This document shows positions 35,419 to 44,698 of a stretch of 64,000 nt of DNA, piece by piece. Position numbers and translations under genes: made by a program. The notes beneath the pieces were generated by a model. The model had not been told where the DNA came from. It was given only the letters and a program-made list of their open reading frames with translations, and searched no databases. This DNA comes from Burkholderia sp. 8Y. Lineage in GTDB: Bacteria; Pseudomonadota; Gammaproteobacteria; Burkholderiales; Burkholderiaceae. The DNA lies in NCBI RefSeq assembly GCF_902506145.1, contig NZ_LR733519.1:1004687-1068686 (forward strand), given 5' to 3'. Numbering within the stretch: position 1 is the stretch's first letter; each line of letters begins with the position of its first letter.

Positions 35419-38400
35419 ATCTGTCGGCCTTCGAGTTGCTGCTCGACATCGAGCAGATGCTGTGTAACGGCCTGCCGATACTCACCCGGTTCCTGCCACA
35501 AGCCGCGCTGCATCGCTTCGAGCAGGCGCTCGCAGATAGACTGGAGCGCATGCGGGTTGTGTCGCGCGATGAACTCGCGTGTGCCGGCATCGTTCACGTA
35601 AGCATCGGTGACGAGCGCATATTGATGATCGGAAACGACGCGTGCGGTGGCATCGTAACCGAAGAGATAATCGACGGTCGCGGCAAGCTCGGACGCGCCC
35701 TTGTAGCCGTGCCGCTTCACGCCGTCGATCCACTTAGGATTGACGACGCGCGAACGCACCACACGCGCGATCTCTTCGTTTAACGTGCGAACGCGCGGCG
35801 TGGCGGGATTGCTGTGATCCGCGTTGTAGGCTTGCGGCTGCACGCCCGACAAGTAGCGCACCGCCGCCATCATGCCGCCCTGAAACTGGTGATAGTCGTT
35901 CGAATCGAGCAGGTCGTGCTCGCGGTTGTCCTGGTTCTGAAGCACCACGTCGAGCGTCGAGAGGCGCGCGCCGAAGCTCGAACGCGCCTCGATGCCATCG
36001 CCGACTTGCGAATACGCATAACCGCCCGTGCTCTGATAAGCGGCTGAAAGATCCGCGTCGGTTTCCCATTGCTTCAGGTCGATGAGTTCCTGCAAGCCCG
36101 CGCCGTATGCGCCCGGCTTCGTGCTGAACACGCGCCATCCCGCGCGGCGCCGAGCCTCTTTCGCATCGATACCGCGGCCGATCAACTCGTCGCGTTCGCG
36201 CAGAATGCGTGCGCGGATCGGGTTGACGTCTGCCGGCTCGTCGTCCAGGTCCGCGACGGCCTGCACGGCGGCATCGAACAGATGCATGAGATTGGCGAAC
36301 GCATCGCGAAAGAAGCCCGATACGCGCAGCGTGACATCGATGCGCGGGCGGTTGAAGATGGAGATCGGCAGTATCTCGAAGTCCGTCACGCGATGGCTGC
36401 CCGCCGCCCATTTCGGCCTCACGCCGATGAGCGCAAAAGCTTGCGCGATATCGTCGCCCCCCGTTCGCATGGTGGCCGTGCCCCACACCGACAGTCCGAT
36501 GGCGCGCGGATATTCGCCATGATCCTGCACGTGCCGCTCGACAAGCATGTTCGCCGACTTGAGCCCGAGCGACCATGCCGCCTGCGTCGGCAATGCGCGC
36601 GTATCGACCGAATAGAAGTTGCGTCCCGTTGGCAGCACATCGGGCCTGCCGCGAGACGGCGAACCGCTCGGCCCCGGCGGAACGAAGCGGCCTTCGAGAC
36701 CGCGCTTCAATTGCATCGACTCTTGCGGTCCGCATGCGTCGAGACGTGCGGCCACATCGCGACGCAAGCGTTCGAGCACGCATTCCGTATTCCGTCCGGG
36801 CACGGCTGCATTGCCTTCCAGAAGCTGCATGGCGAGACATTCGAGCCGCTCGCGCGTATCGCCATGATGACGCCACGGGGCATCGCTCGTTGCCTGCAAT
36901 ACGTGAGGACGTGGAGCATCCCATGTCACAGACCAGTCGGCGTCGAGCGGATCGAAGTCATCGCCGAGTTGAAGGTCTCGCGCGAGCGCCGTGATAAGGC
37001 TTGCATTTGCGCCGTGACCATCACCCACTGGAAAGCGGCCCAGCGCAAGCAGCGTATCGCGGCGCTGCACGCCTTGCGGCGACACGCCGAAGACATGCAG
37101 GCCGTCGCGAATCTGCGCTTCTTTCAGCTCGCAGAGATACGCATCGGCGCGCGTGAGCAACGCGTCTTCGCCCGATGTATCGCGCGGAGCATCGAGACCG
37201 AGCTCCTCATGCAACCTGTGCTCGACGATGCTCGCGAGTATCGACTTGCGCAGGAGTTTCGCGCGTCGAACATCGACCATCAGTGCTTCGTAGTACTCAT
37301 CGACCTGTCGTTCGAGATCTTGCAGCGGACCATAGTTCTCGGCGCGTGTAAGCGGCGGCATCAGATGATCGATGATGACCGCCTGCGCGCGCCGCTTGGC
37401 CTGACTGCCCTCGCCCGGGTCGTTGACGATGAACGGGTAAAGATGCGGCATCGGCCCGAGAATCAGGTCGGGCCAGCACGATGCGGACAGCGCGACGCTC
37501 TTGCCCGGCAGCCATTCGAGATTGCCGTGCTTGCCGACGTGTACGAGGGCGTCCGCGTTGAAGCGCAAGCGCAGCCAGAAATAGAACGCGAGATACGAAT
37601 GCGGCGGAACCAGCTCGGCATCGTGATAACTCGCATAGTCGTTGCGTTCGCGCGACCGCGACGGCTGAATGCCGACGAACACTTCACCGCAGCGGTAGCC
37701 CGCGATCATGAAGCGGCCGCGCCTTAAGGTGGGGTCTTCTTCGGGCGCTCCCCACGTTTTTTCCAACGCGGCGCGTGCATCGGCGGGAAGCGCGCGATAG
37801 GCATCGAGATAGTCGTCGAGCGACAGGCTTTGCAGCGCGGGCCGCATATCGCGAACGACCGGATCGTTCGTCACACCTTGCGTCAACAAGGCGATGAGCG
37901 CATCGCCATGTGCTGGAACTTCGCCCACGCGATAGCCTTCGCGTGCGAGCATCGACAGAATGCCTACCGCGGACGCCGGCGTATCGAGACCCACGCCATT
38001 GCCGATGCGCCCCTCGCTCGCCGGATAGTTCGCGAGCACGAGCGCAATGCGTTTCTTATTGTTAGGTGTATGCCGCAGCTTGCACCAGCGGCGGCTCAAC
38101 TCCGCGACGAAACGCACGCGCTCGGCATCGGCCTGATAACGGACCACGTCCACTTGCGTATGTGGACAGTGATAAGCGAGTCCCTTGAAGCTGACCGCAC
38201 GCGTGATGATGCGGCCATCGACTTCGGGCAACGCGACATGCATGGCGACGTCGCGCGAATTGAGGCCGTGATTGTCCTTCTCCCAGTCCTCGCGATTGCC
38301 GCCGCTCAAAATGACTTGCAGCACGGGCGCATCGCCCGCGATATCGAAGTCTTCGCTTTCGCCGATCACGCTTGCTGCAAACGCGGTCGTATTCAGCACC

Positions 38401-39188
38401 AGCGATGCGCCATGCTCCGCGCATAGACGCGCGATCACTTCGCGGCTCACGCTCTCTTTGAGCGATGCAATCGCTATCGGCAGCGGATTCAGGCCTTCCT
38501 TTTCGAGGGCTTCGATCAACGCATCGAAAACAGCCGTGTTCCCCGCTTGCAGATGCGCGCGATAAAAAAGAATCGCGACGACGGGCGCACCGTCGGCCCA
38601 TCGCGCACGCCAGTCGTCGATAGCCGCAATGCCGCGCTCGGGATGATAGATGGCCACGGCGGGCAGCGGACGCGGCGCTTGTGCTTCACGACCGAAGCCG
38701 AACGCGCGATGACCGATTGCGCGCAGAAATTCCTCGGCATTACCCGCGCCGCCTTCGCGCAGATAGCGCGACAACTCGCGGCAGAACGCGGCGTCTGCCG
38801 TGCTCTTGCCGATGAGGTTCGGGTCTTCTGTGAGATCGCCCGAGAACATGGCCAGCATCTGCTTCTCGCGCCTGGCGAGCGCCACGATGCGCTCGATCCC
38901 ATAAGGCCAATACGATTCGCCGCCCAGATGATCGACGATGACGACCTTCGCATGACGCAATACATCGTCGACATAGAAGTCCACCGATGCGGGCTGGCGC
39001 AGGAACGATTGATTCGCGAGCCGCACTTCAGGAAAGCCCCGTTCGAGGCGCGGAAACACGCTTGCAAGCAGCGCAAGCGTGGTATCGGCTGAACTGAGCA
39101 CGACGATCGGCGCGCGCGTCTGGTCGATGCGCATGACGCCTGCCGCGTCATCGACGAAGCCTCCCGGCGTCGTGCGTAACAGATGCAT
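35415..39188 (-). CDS. cobN: Cobaltochelatase subunit CobN
   Basis: A 1257-residue catalytic subunit that inserts cobalt into hydrogenobyrinic acid a,c-diamide. Family segments are HLGGESYWPYGIERIVALAR in the N-terminal part, NGVGLDTPASAVGILSML, VHVGKHGNLEWLPGKSVALS, and the C-terminal GVKRHGYKGASELAATVDYLFGYDATA. The length is normal for CobN. The start is 4 bases after the cobW stop and the end overlaps the ChlI-like gene, so cobW-cobN-chlI-VWA form one unit under the minus-strand riboswitch. Confidence 0.95.
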   Translation of the reverse strand: MHLLRTTPGGFVDDAAGVMRIDQTRAPIVVLSSADTTLALLASVFPRLERGFPEVRLANQSFLRQPASVDFYVDDVLRHAKVVIVDHLGGESYWPYGIERIVALARREKQMLAMFSGDLTEDPNLIGKSTADAAFCRELSRYLREGGAGNAEEFLRAIGHRAFGFGREAQAPRPLPAVAIYHPERGIAAIDDWRARWADGAPVVAILFYRAHLQAGNTAVFDALIEALEKEGLNPLPIAIASLKESVSREVIARLCAEHGASLVLNTTAFAASVIGESEDFDIAGDAPVLQVILSGGNREDWEKDNHGLNSRDVAMHVALPEVDGRIITRAVSFKGLAYHCPHTQVDVVRYQADAERVRFVAELSRRWCKLRHTPNNKKRIALVLANYPASEGRIGNGVGLDTPASAVGILSMLAREGYRVGEVPAHGDALIALLTQGVTNDPVVRDMRPALQSLSLDDYLDAYRALPADARAALEKTWGAPEEDPTLRRGRFMIAGYRCGEVFVGIQPSRSRERNDYASYHDAELVPPHSYLAFYFWLRLRFNADALVHVGKHGNLEWLPGKSVALSASCWPDLILGPMPHLYPFIVNDPGEGSQAKRRAQAVIIDHLMPPLTRAENYGPLQDLERQVDEYYEALMVDVRRAKLLRKSILASIVEHRLHEELGLDAPRDTSGEDALLTRADAYLCELKEAQIRDGLHVFGVSPQGVQRRDTLLALGRFPVGDGHGANASLITALARDLQLGDDFDPLDADWSVTWDAPRPHVLQATSDAPWRHHGDTRERLECLAMQLLEGNAAVPGRNTECVLERLRRDVAARLDACGPQESMQLKRGLEGRFVPPGPSGSPSRGRPDVLPTGRNFYSVDTRALPTQAAWSLGLKSANMLVERHVQDHGEYPRAIGLSVWGTATMRTGGDDIAQAFALIGVRPKWAAGSHRVTDFEILPISIFNRPRIDVTLRVSGFFRDAFANLMHLFDAAVQAVADLDDEPADVNPIRARILRERDELIGRGIDAKEARRRAGWRVFSTKPGAYGAGLQELIDLKQWETDADLSAAYQSTGGYAYSQVGDGIEARSSFGARLSTLDVVLQNQDNREHDLLDSNDYHQFQGGMMAAVRYLSGVQPQAYNADHSNPATPRVRTLNEEIARVVRSRVVNPKWIDGVKRHGYKGASELAATVDYLFGYDATARVVSDHQYALVTDAYVNDAGTREFIARHNPHALQSICERLLEAMQRGLWQEPGEYRQAVTQHLLDVEQQLEGRQI

Positions 39189-39192
39189 TGCG

Positions 39193-40272
39193 TCAGGCCT
39201 GCGCGAGCGCGGTGGCGAGCGCCGCGTTCAACGCTGCTTGCAGCGTATGTCGATCGAGATCTTCGCCGATCAGCACGAAACGGCTCGCCGCTTCGCCGTC
39301 ATTCCAACGCCGGTCGAAGTAGCTGTCGAAGCGCCGGCCCACGCCTTGCACCACCAGACGCATGGCAGCGCCAGGCAGCGCGGCGAAACCCTTGACGCGA
39401 TAGATCGTGTGATTTTCGACGAGCGTCTGTAGCGCGGCAATGGCCTGTTCGCGCGACTCGACTTCCGCCTGGACCACAACCGAATTGAATTCGTCATGGT
39501 GATGATCGACGTGTCCTTCATCATCCGCCGAACCATGATGATCGTGACGGAGATGGATGCTCTCCTCGGACGCCGATTGCAGACCGAGCAGCGCATGCAC
39601 ATCCAGCTTGCCCATTTGCGCGGGCACGACCTTCACTTGCGGCGGAATCTCGGGACGCACGAGTTCTTCGACGCGGCGCAGTGAAGCGGCGTCCATGAGG
39701 TCCGTCTTGTTGACGATCACGAGATCGGCCGAGGACAGCTGATCTTCGAACAGCTCATGCAGCGGCGATTCATGATCCAGATTCGGGTCGGCCTTGCGTT
39801 GCGCGTCGACCGCTGCGGGATTCGCGGCGAACTGTCCGCTTGCTGCGGCAGGACCATCGACCACCGTGATGACCGCATCGACCGTGAAGGCATTCTTGAT
39901 CGACGGCCAGTTGAACGCCTGCACGAGTGGCTTCGGCAATGCGAGCCCGGACGTCTCGATCAACACATGATCGATGCGCTCGCGGCGTTCCAGTAACTGC
40001 TCCATCACCGGATAGAACTCTTCCTGCACCGTGCAGCAGAGGCACCCGTTAGCGAGTTCATAGAGATTGCGGTCGGTGGACGCGGCTTCATCGTCGCAAC
40101 CGATACCACAGCCCTTCAGGATTTCCCCGTCGATGCCGAGCTCGCCGAATTCATTCACGATGACGGCGAGGCGCAAGCCCTGCGCATTCGACATGATATG
40201 GCGCATCAAGGTAGTCTTGCCGCTGCCGAGAAAGCCGGTCACGACCGTGACGGGAATCTTGCGGGTTTGCAT
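39193..40272 (-). CDS. cobW: Cobalamin biosynthesis GTPase CobW
   Basis: A 359-residue G3E-family GTPase metallochaperone thought to deliver cobalt to the chelatase. The P-loop GFLGSGKT is at 13-20, the metal-binding GCLCC has C77, C79 and C80, and NKTDLMD is the guanine-specificity motif. A histidine-rich linker (about 240-265) lies before the C-terminal CobW_C domain. It is the first gene after the minus-strand riboswitch and is followed directly by cobN, matching its role as cobalt chaperone. Confidence 0.94.
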   Translation of the reverse strand: MQTRKIPVTVVTGFLGSGKTTLMRHIMSNAQGLRLAVIVNEFGELGIDGEILKGCGIGCDDEAASTDRNLYELANGCLCCTVQEEFYPVMEQLLERRERIDHVLIETSGLALPKPLVQAFNWPSIKNAFTVDAVITVVDGPAAASGQFAANPAAVDAQRKADPNLDHESPLHELFEDQLSSADLVIVNKTDLMDAASLRRVEELVRPEIPPQVKVVPAQMGKLDVHALLGLQSASEESIHLRHDHHGSADDEGHVDHHHDEFNSVVVQAEVESREQAIAALQTLVENHTIYRVKGFAALPGAAMRLVVQGVGRRFDSYFDRRWNDGEAASRFVLIGEDLDRHTLQAALNAALATALAQA

Positions 40273-40414
40273 CGTGGCTCCGTGGCTCGTGTATGCGTGC
40301 GTCGTGCGTCGCGCGATGACGGCATCGTCTGGCGAAACATCTGCGGGAAAAAGCGCGCGATTGATGGATCATGGGACATGCCGCATCCCCGCGGCGTGGT
40401 CCCTGCGAAATTCT

Positions 40415-40632
40415 GGCCGGTATCCGGGCTTGCGACCTCGTTGCACCGCCTTCCTGCCGTGAACCGACAGTGGCTTCGTGCGCAACGCGCGGTATCGTCA
40501 TAGCCGATACCGCCAGTCGCTTACCGTTGCGGGGGCAGCGCAGGTTGGCGTGCGTCCGTTCGTATGGAGCGATGCGCTTCCTGCTTCCCGTTTAACTGCG
40601 CGCGAAAGAAGCTCGCACGCGGGCACCAGAAC
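40415..40632 (-). promoter_or_regulatory. Cobalamin riboswitch before cobW
   Basis: Read on the minus strand: GGTGCCCGCG near 40619-40630, GTTAAACGGGAAGCAGG (about 40580-40596), GCTGCCCCCGCAACGGTAAG (about 40522-40541), GCCACTGTCGG near 40470, CGGCAGGAAGGCGG near 40455, and GCAAGCCCGGATACCGGCC at 40415-40433. These are the conserved B12 riboswitch blocks. It ends about 140 bases before the cobW start. Confidence 0.93.
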
Positions 40633-40694
40633 TGCGTGAAGTCTAGGCTGAGCGCGAACGAGCGTCAAGGAAGCCGACACTGAAAGCGGGTGCA

Positions 40695-40932
40695 TGTGGT
40701 ATCGTTGGCCCGCGACTGGTGCTCGCGCGTTCGCACGAAACGCGCAGTTAAACGGGAAACAGGACGCGGCCTCTTCAAGACATGAATGGACCGCCCGCCT
40801 GTGCTGTCCCCGCAACGGTACGCGACCGGCGGCATCAGCATTCACGATGCCGCGCATGGCGCACAAGGCCACTGCCCGTTCACGGTGGGAAGGCTGCGCG
40901 ATGAAGGCCGCAAGCCCGGATACCGGCCAGCG
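40695..40932 (+). promoter_or_regulatory. Cobalamin riboswitch before cobE
   Basis: Plus-strand B12 riboswitch: GGTATCG opening near 40697, GTTAAACGGGAAACAGG (40745-40761), GCTGTCCCCGCAACGGTACG (about 40803-40822), GGCCACTGCCCG near 40868, GGGAAGGC near 40887 and GCAAGCCCGGATACCGGCC at 40911-40929. It is divergent from the cobW riboswitch, and the two share several long identical blocks in inverted orientation. Confidence 0.93.
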
Positions 40933-41034
40933 CAGGAGACGAAGCGCATCGCTATAACGTACCGATGCCTTCGCCGAACGCCGCCATCCGCGAGGGACGC
41001 ATGCGCGGCGCCAAGCTTTCCGCCCATTCGTTCC

Positions 41035-41394
41035 ATGATGCATTCTTGCGCGAGCCAGCGCCGTCTTGCGATCGGCATAGGCTGCAGACGCGGCGTGAGC
41101 GCCGATGCGATCGAAGCCGCCGTACGTGCTGCGCTCGATTCGGCGGCGTTCGCGTTCGCGCACATCGCGGTCATTGCCAGCATCGACATCAAGCAAGATG
41201 AAGCCGGCCTGCGTGTCTTTTGCGATCGTCATGACCTGCCATTGCGGTTCTTTCCTGCAGAGGAAATCGCGCGGATGCCCGCTGATGGCGTATGCGAGCC
41301 TTGCGCGCTGCTTGCAAGCGATGGCGGAGAGCTTCTCGTGCGCAAGACGATCGAGGGTCGCGTGACCGTCGCCATCGCAATGAAGAAAGCCTGA
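41035..41394 (+). CDS. cobE: CobE / CbiG C-terminal domain protein
   Basis: A 119-residue protein matching the CobE/CbiG C-terminal domain: LAIGIGCRRGVSADAIEAAV near 10-29, then HIAVIASIDIKQDEAGL, FFPAEEIARMP and a final LLVRKTIEGRVTVAIA. CobE is needed for aerobic cobalamin synthesis and may bind an intermediate; its reaction is not settled. ATG 41035 or 41038 is the start. It sits 105 bases after the riboswitch and 8 bases before cobO. Confidence 0.86.
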   Translation: MMHSCASQRRLAIGIGCRRGVSADAIEAAVRAALDSAAFAFAHIAVIASIDIKQDEAGLRVFCDRHDLPLRFFPAEEIARMPADGVCEPCALLASDGGELLVRKTIEGRVTVAIAMKKA

Positions 41395-41402
41395 AAAAGC
41401 CC

Positions 41403-42005
41403 ATGAAAACCGATACCGAATCGCATCTGCGCATGACGCAGCGTCGCAAGGAAGGCCACGAAAAGAAGCAGGCCGCCGCCGATCACGAGAAAGGTCTCTT
41501 GATCGTCAATACAGGCAATGGCAAGGGCAAGACCACGGCGGCATTCGGCATGGCCGTGCGCGTGCTCGGCCATGGAATGAAGCTCGGCGTCGTTCAGTTC
41601 ATCAAGGGCGCGCTGCATACGTCAGAGCGCGATTTCCTGAGCGCAGTCGCCAATTGCGATTTCGTGACGATGGGCGACGGCTACACATGGAACACCCAGA
41701 ACCGCGAGGCGGACATGGCAACCGCGCGCAAAGGCTGGAACGAAGCGCGGCGCATGATAGAAAGCGGCGAGTATCAGATGGTCGTGCTCGATGAGCTCAA
41801 CACTGTGCTCAAGTACGAATACTTGCCGCTCGACGAAGTCCTGGATGTGTTGAAGGCGCGTCCCGCGATGCTGCACGTAGTCGTCACGGGCCGTCATGCG
41901 CCCGATGCGCTCGTCGAAACGGCGGACCTCGTCACGGAGATGCGGCTCGTGAAGCATCCCTATCGCGAGCAAGGCGTCAAGGCGCAACCCGGCGTCGAGT
42001 TCTAA
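41403..42005 (+). CDS. cobO: Cob(I)yrinic acid a,c-diamide adenosyltransferase
   Basis: A 200-residue CobA/BtuR-type ATP:corrinoid adenosyltransferase that attaches the upper adenosyl ligand. The nucleotide loop TGNGKGKTTAAFG (37-49) is diagnostic, followed by VVQFIKGALHTSERDFL and VLDELNTVLKYEYLPLDEV. The arginine and lysine-rich N-terminal tail covers the first 30 residues. It is encoded between cobE and cobB with gaps of 8 and 4 bases. Confidence 0.94.
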   Translation: MKTDTESHLRMTQRRKEGHEKKQAAADHEKGLLIVNTGNGKGKTTAAFGMAVRVLGHGMKLGVVQFIKGALHTSERDFLSAVANCDFVTMGDGYTWNTQNREADMATARKGWNEARRMIESGEYQMVVLDELNTVLKYEYLPLDEVLDVLKARPAMLHVVVTGRHAPDALVETADLVTEMRLVKHPYREQGVKAQPGVEF

Positions 42006-42009
42006 CGCC

Positions 42010-43308
42010 ATGCCGACGTGTCCCGCACTTTTCATCGGCGCGAGCGCCTCGCATCAGGGCAAGACCACGGTGACGTCCGCGCTGGCGCGTCATCATGCGC
42101 GGCGCGGCTTACGCGTGCGCGTGTTCAAGACCGGCCCCGATTTCCTCGATCCGATGATTCTCGAGCGCGCTTGCGGATCGCCCGTTTATTCGCTGCATTT
42201 GTCGATGGTCGGCCTCGACGCATGCCGAGCGTTGCTTGCACAGGCCGCGCGTGAAGCCGATCTCATTCTGATCGAAGGCGTCATGGGTCTATTCGACGGA
42301 ACGCCGAGCAGCGCCGATCTTGCCGCCGCGTTCAATGTTCCGGTGCTTGCGGTGATCGGAGCTCATGGCATGGCGCAGACCTTCGGCGCGGTGGCGTTCG
42401 GACTCGCGCGTTATCGTGCGGACGTGCCGTTCCATGGCGTGCTCGCGAACCGCGTTGCTTCCGCGCGGCATGCGCAGATGTTGGCCGAGGCCATTCCAGA
42501 TGGGCTGCGCTTTTGCGGGCATCTTTCAAATACAGACGACATCGCGTTGCCCGAGCGTCATCTGGGCCTGACGCAAGCGCAAGAAGTCGCGGGACTCGAT
42601 GCGCGTCTTGACCGCGCGGCGGATGCCATTGCCGCCACGACGCTTGCGGACCTGCCGCCGCCGGTTCACTTTGAGGACGCGACGCTTGCTGCGCCGCCGC
42701 GCCTGCTCGAAGGTCTACATATTGCAATCGCGCGCGACGCTGCATTCTCTTTCATCTACCCGGCCAATGTGGACCTGCTGCACGCAATGGGCGCACGCGT
42801 CACCACGTTCTCGCCGCTCGCCGATGAACCGGTGCCCGCCAACGCCGATGCACTCTATTTTCCCGGCGGTTATCCGGAGTTGCATGCGGCGACTCTCGCC
42901 TGCAACCTGCACACGCGGACATCGATTCAAGCGCATGTCGCGCGGCAAGGCGCCGTCGTCGCTGAATGCGGCGGCATGTTGTATCTGCTGGACTCACTCA
43001 CCGATGTAGAAGGCGCCAAGCACGCGATGCTCGGTGTACTGCCCGGCAACGCGTTCATGCAGCGCCGTCTCGCCCGTCTTGCGATGCAGCGGCTCGATAC
43101 GGCACATGGCGCACTCACCGGCCACACGTTCCATTACTCCACGCTCGATACATCCATGCAGCCGCAACTGACCTCGAAGCATGCGACGACGGGCGCCGAA
43201 GGCGAAGCGCTATATCGCCACGGCCGCGTCACGGCCACGTATATGCACGCCTATTGGCCATCGAATCCGGCGGCGGCTGCTGCGCTATTCCGGGGCGAAT
43301 CGCTATGA
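42010..43308 (+). CDS. cobB: Cobyrinic/hydrogenobyrinic acid a,c-diamide synthase
   Basis: A 432-residue glutamine-dependent amidase that amidates the a and c side chains. The N-terminal ATP-grasp-like P-loop is GASASHQGKTT (10-20), with KTGPDFLDPMIL as a further marker. The C-terminal class I glutaminase domain has its nucleophile cysteine near C320 in AECGGMLYLL, and TATYMHAYW holds the histidine. It overlaps the DUF1289 gene by 4 bases. Confidence 0.94.
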   Translation: MPTCPALFIGASASHQGKTTVTSALARHHARRGLRVRVFKTGPDFLDPMILERACGSPVYSLHLSMVGLDACRALLAQAAREADLILIEGVMGLFDGTPSSADLAAAFNVPVLAVIGAHGMAQTFGAVAFGLARYRADVPFHGVLANRVASARHAQMLAEAIPDGLRFCGHLSNTDDIALPERHLGLTQAQEVAGLDARLDRAADAIAATTLADLPPPVHFEDATLAAPPRLLEGLHIAIARDAAFSFIYPANVDLLHAMGARVTTFSPLADEPVPANADALYFPGGYPELHAATLACNLHTRTSIQAHVARQGAVVAECGGMLYLLDSLTDVEGAKHAMLGVLPGNAFMQRRLARLAMQRLDTAHGALTGHTFHYSTLDTSMQPQLTSKHATTGAEGEALYRHGRVTATYMHAYWPSNPAAAAALFRGESL

Positions 43309-43535
43309 CGATCATCGATCTGGCGTTCACCATCGCGCGTGCAAAGTCGCAAGAGCCGATCGGTTCGCCATGCACCGGCGTATGCAAGCTCGACCCCGCA
43401 CACGGTCTATGTGCGGGCTGCTTCCGAAGCCGCGAAGAGATCAAATCGTTCCGCTCGATGGACGATGCCGCGAAGCTCGCGCTATTGGACCAATTGCCCG
43501 GAAGGCAGGCGGCACTGTCGCAAGAAAACGCTTAA
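43305..43535 (+). CDS. DUF1289 Cys-rich protein coupled to cobB
   Basis: A 76-residue protein with four cysteines, C23, C27, C36 and C39 (SPCTGVCKLDPAHGLCAGCF), the DUF1289 signature, which probably binds zinc or an iron-sulfur cluster. ATGA overlap with cobB shows it is the last gene of the riboswitch-cobE-cobO-cobB unit. The family function is not known. Its stop codon overlaps the cbtA stop on the opposite strand. Confidence 0.88.
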   Translation: MTIIDLAFTIARAKSQEPIGSPCTGVCKLDPAHGLCAGCFRSREEIKSFRSMDDAAKLALLDQLPGRQAALSQENA

Positions 43536-44302
43536 ACGTTCGCCATTTTGCGCAATGCAGGCGGTTCCAGTTCACGTGCAGCGAGCGCGCCGAACACAAG
43601 CCCGAGCGTCGTCCAGATGATGACCTGAATGCCGATAGCCGCCACGCGAAAATTCCACAGCAGGGACGCGGAGAAGTCCGCTGGCACTTCATCGACGGGT
43701 GGCGTCGCATATTGCGCGAGCAGCATCGACGCGACATAGAAAGCGCCCGCGATCATCGTTGCATTCCACTCGCCTCGACGCGCACGCAGCCGCCTTTGCA
43801 GCGCGACGGCGATGACCGCTGCCACGATGGAAACGGTTAGCATGCCGAAGAACAACGCGGTACGAGGACCAATGGTCGCCGCGTTGCCGACGGCAGGCGG
43901 ATTCGGCGGATACTTCAGAAACGGCACGACTACCACGCTTAAAAAACCGAGCATCGCAAGCAACGCTGACGTACCCCGCGCGTGCAATGCGCCGAGCCGA
44001 CCATAAGCGAAAGCGAATACCAGCGAGAAAATGCCGCCAAGCGCCGTGCCGAATACCGCCACGCCGGTAAAGAGGCCGAGGCCAGCCTGTGTGTCCCGGC
44101 TCACGAGTTCTTCATCGCTGTCGTGATCGTGTGAATGGGCCGCGCCTTCGTGATGCTCATGGTCATGGGCGTGCGCATGGGTTTCTTCAAACGCGATTGC
44201 ACGCGCGACGAACGGCTCAGCCACGAGCTTCGCAAAGCCGAAGCCGAGCAGGCCCGCGACGAATCCCGCGATCATGCCGCGTATCAACAAGCTGCGAATC
44301 AT
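43532..44302 (-). CDS. cbtA: CbtA cobalt transporter subunit
   Basis: A 256-residue membrane protein, CbtA family, predicted five membrane segments. A histidine-rich loop (HAHAHDHEHHEGAAHSHDHD, 42-61) follows the first segment and should bind cobalt. CbtA and CbtB are known from comparative genomics as B12-regulated cobalt transporters. The start is 9 bases after the cbtB stop. The riboswitch before cbtB should control both genes. Confidence 0.92.
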   Translation of the reverse strand: MIRSLLIRGMIAGFVAGLLGFGFAKLVAEPFVARAIAFEETHAHAHDHEHHEGAAHSHDHDSDEELVSRDTQAGLGLFTGVAVFGTALGGIFSLVFAFAYGRLGALHARGTSALLAMLGFLSVVVVPFLKYPPNPPAVGNAATIGPRTALFFGMLTVSIVAAVIAVALQRRLRARRGEWNATMIAGAFYVASMLLAQYATPPVDEVPADFSASLLWNFRVAAIGIQVIIWTTLGLVFGALAARELEPPALRKMANV

Positions 44303-44311
44303 GGCGCGCTC

Positions 44312-44548
44312 TTAGTGGCAGGGAAAGCCGAGCAAGTGCCGGCCGTCATGCACGAATTCGTGAAGGTACATGCCAGAAATGATCGACGTCGCGCCCTGCT
44401 CGGCGCCGACGAAATAGATGGCGATCAAGAGAATCAGGCCGATGAACACGGCCCAGGGCAACACTTCACGCACCGGAATAGGCACCGGCGCATCGAAGGC
44501 AGGGGAAATTGAAGCGGCGGCATGGACCGGCGCGTGAGCGGCATTCAT
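44312..44548 (-). CDS. cbtB: CbtB cobalt transporter subunit
   Basis: A 78-residue protein with one membrane segment (VLPWAVFIGLILLIAIYFVG, about 29-48) and a C-terminal histidine motif (YLHEFVHDGRHLLGFPCH) typical of CbtB. ATG 44548 follows GGAG at 44554-44557; the frame is open upstream through the riboswitch but is not protein there. It is the first gene of a two-gene cobalt uptake unit. Confidence 0.92.
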   Translation of the reverse strand: MNAAHAPVHAAASISPAFDAPVPIPVREVLPWAVFIGLILLIAIYFVGAEQGATSIISGMYLHEFVHDGRHLLGFPCH

Positions 44549-44587
44549 TGATGTTCTCCAAGGGAAAAGCGCGTCCCGATAGACGAA

Positions 44588-44690
44588 GAGCTTGCAGCGG
44601 GGTCTGACTCGCGGACTGTCTTCACGACAAAACCGCTCACAGTGGCGCGACCGTGCCGGGTTTGCACCGGCTTCCTCGCACTGCAAGCTT
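44588..44690 (-). promoter_or_regulatory. Cobalamin riboswitch before cbtB
   Basis: Minus-strand element with the short form seen before cbtB genes: AAGCCGGTGCAAACCCGGC (about 44657-44675), CGGTCGCGCCACTGTGA (about 44638-44654) and GAGTCAGACCC (about 44602-44612). The ends pair (AAGCTTGCAG at 44681-44690 with CTGCAAGCT at 44590-44598), giving the closing stem. It ends about 40 bases before cbtB. Confidence 0.85.
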
Positions 44691-44698
44691 GCCATTCT

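Noticed and set aside
36069..37727. 552-codon plus-strand frame inside cobN
   Set aside because: Antisense shadow of cobN with no recognisable domain.
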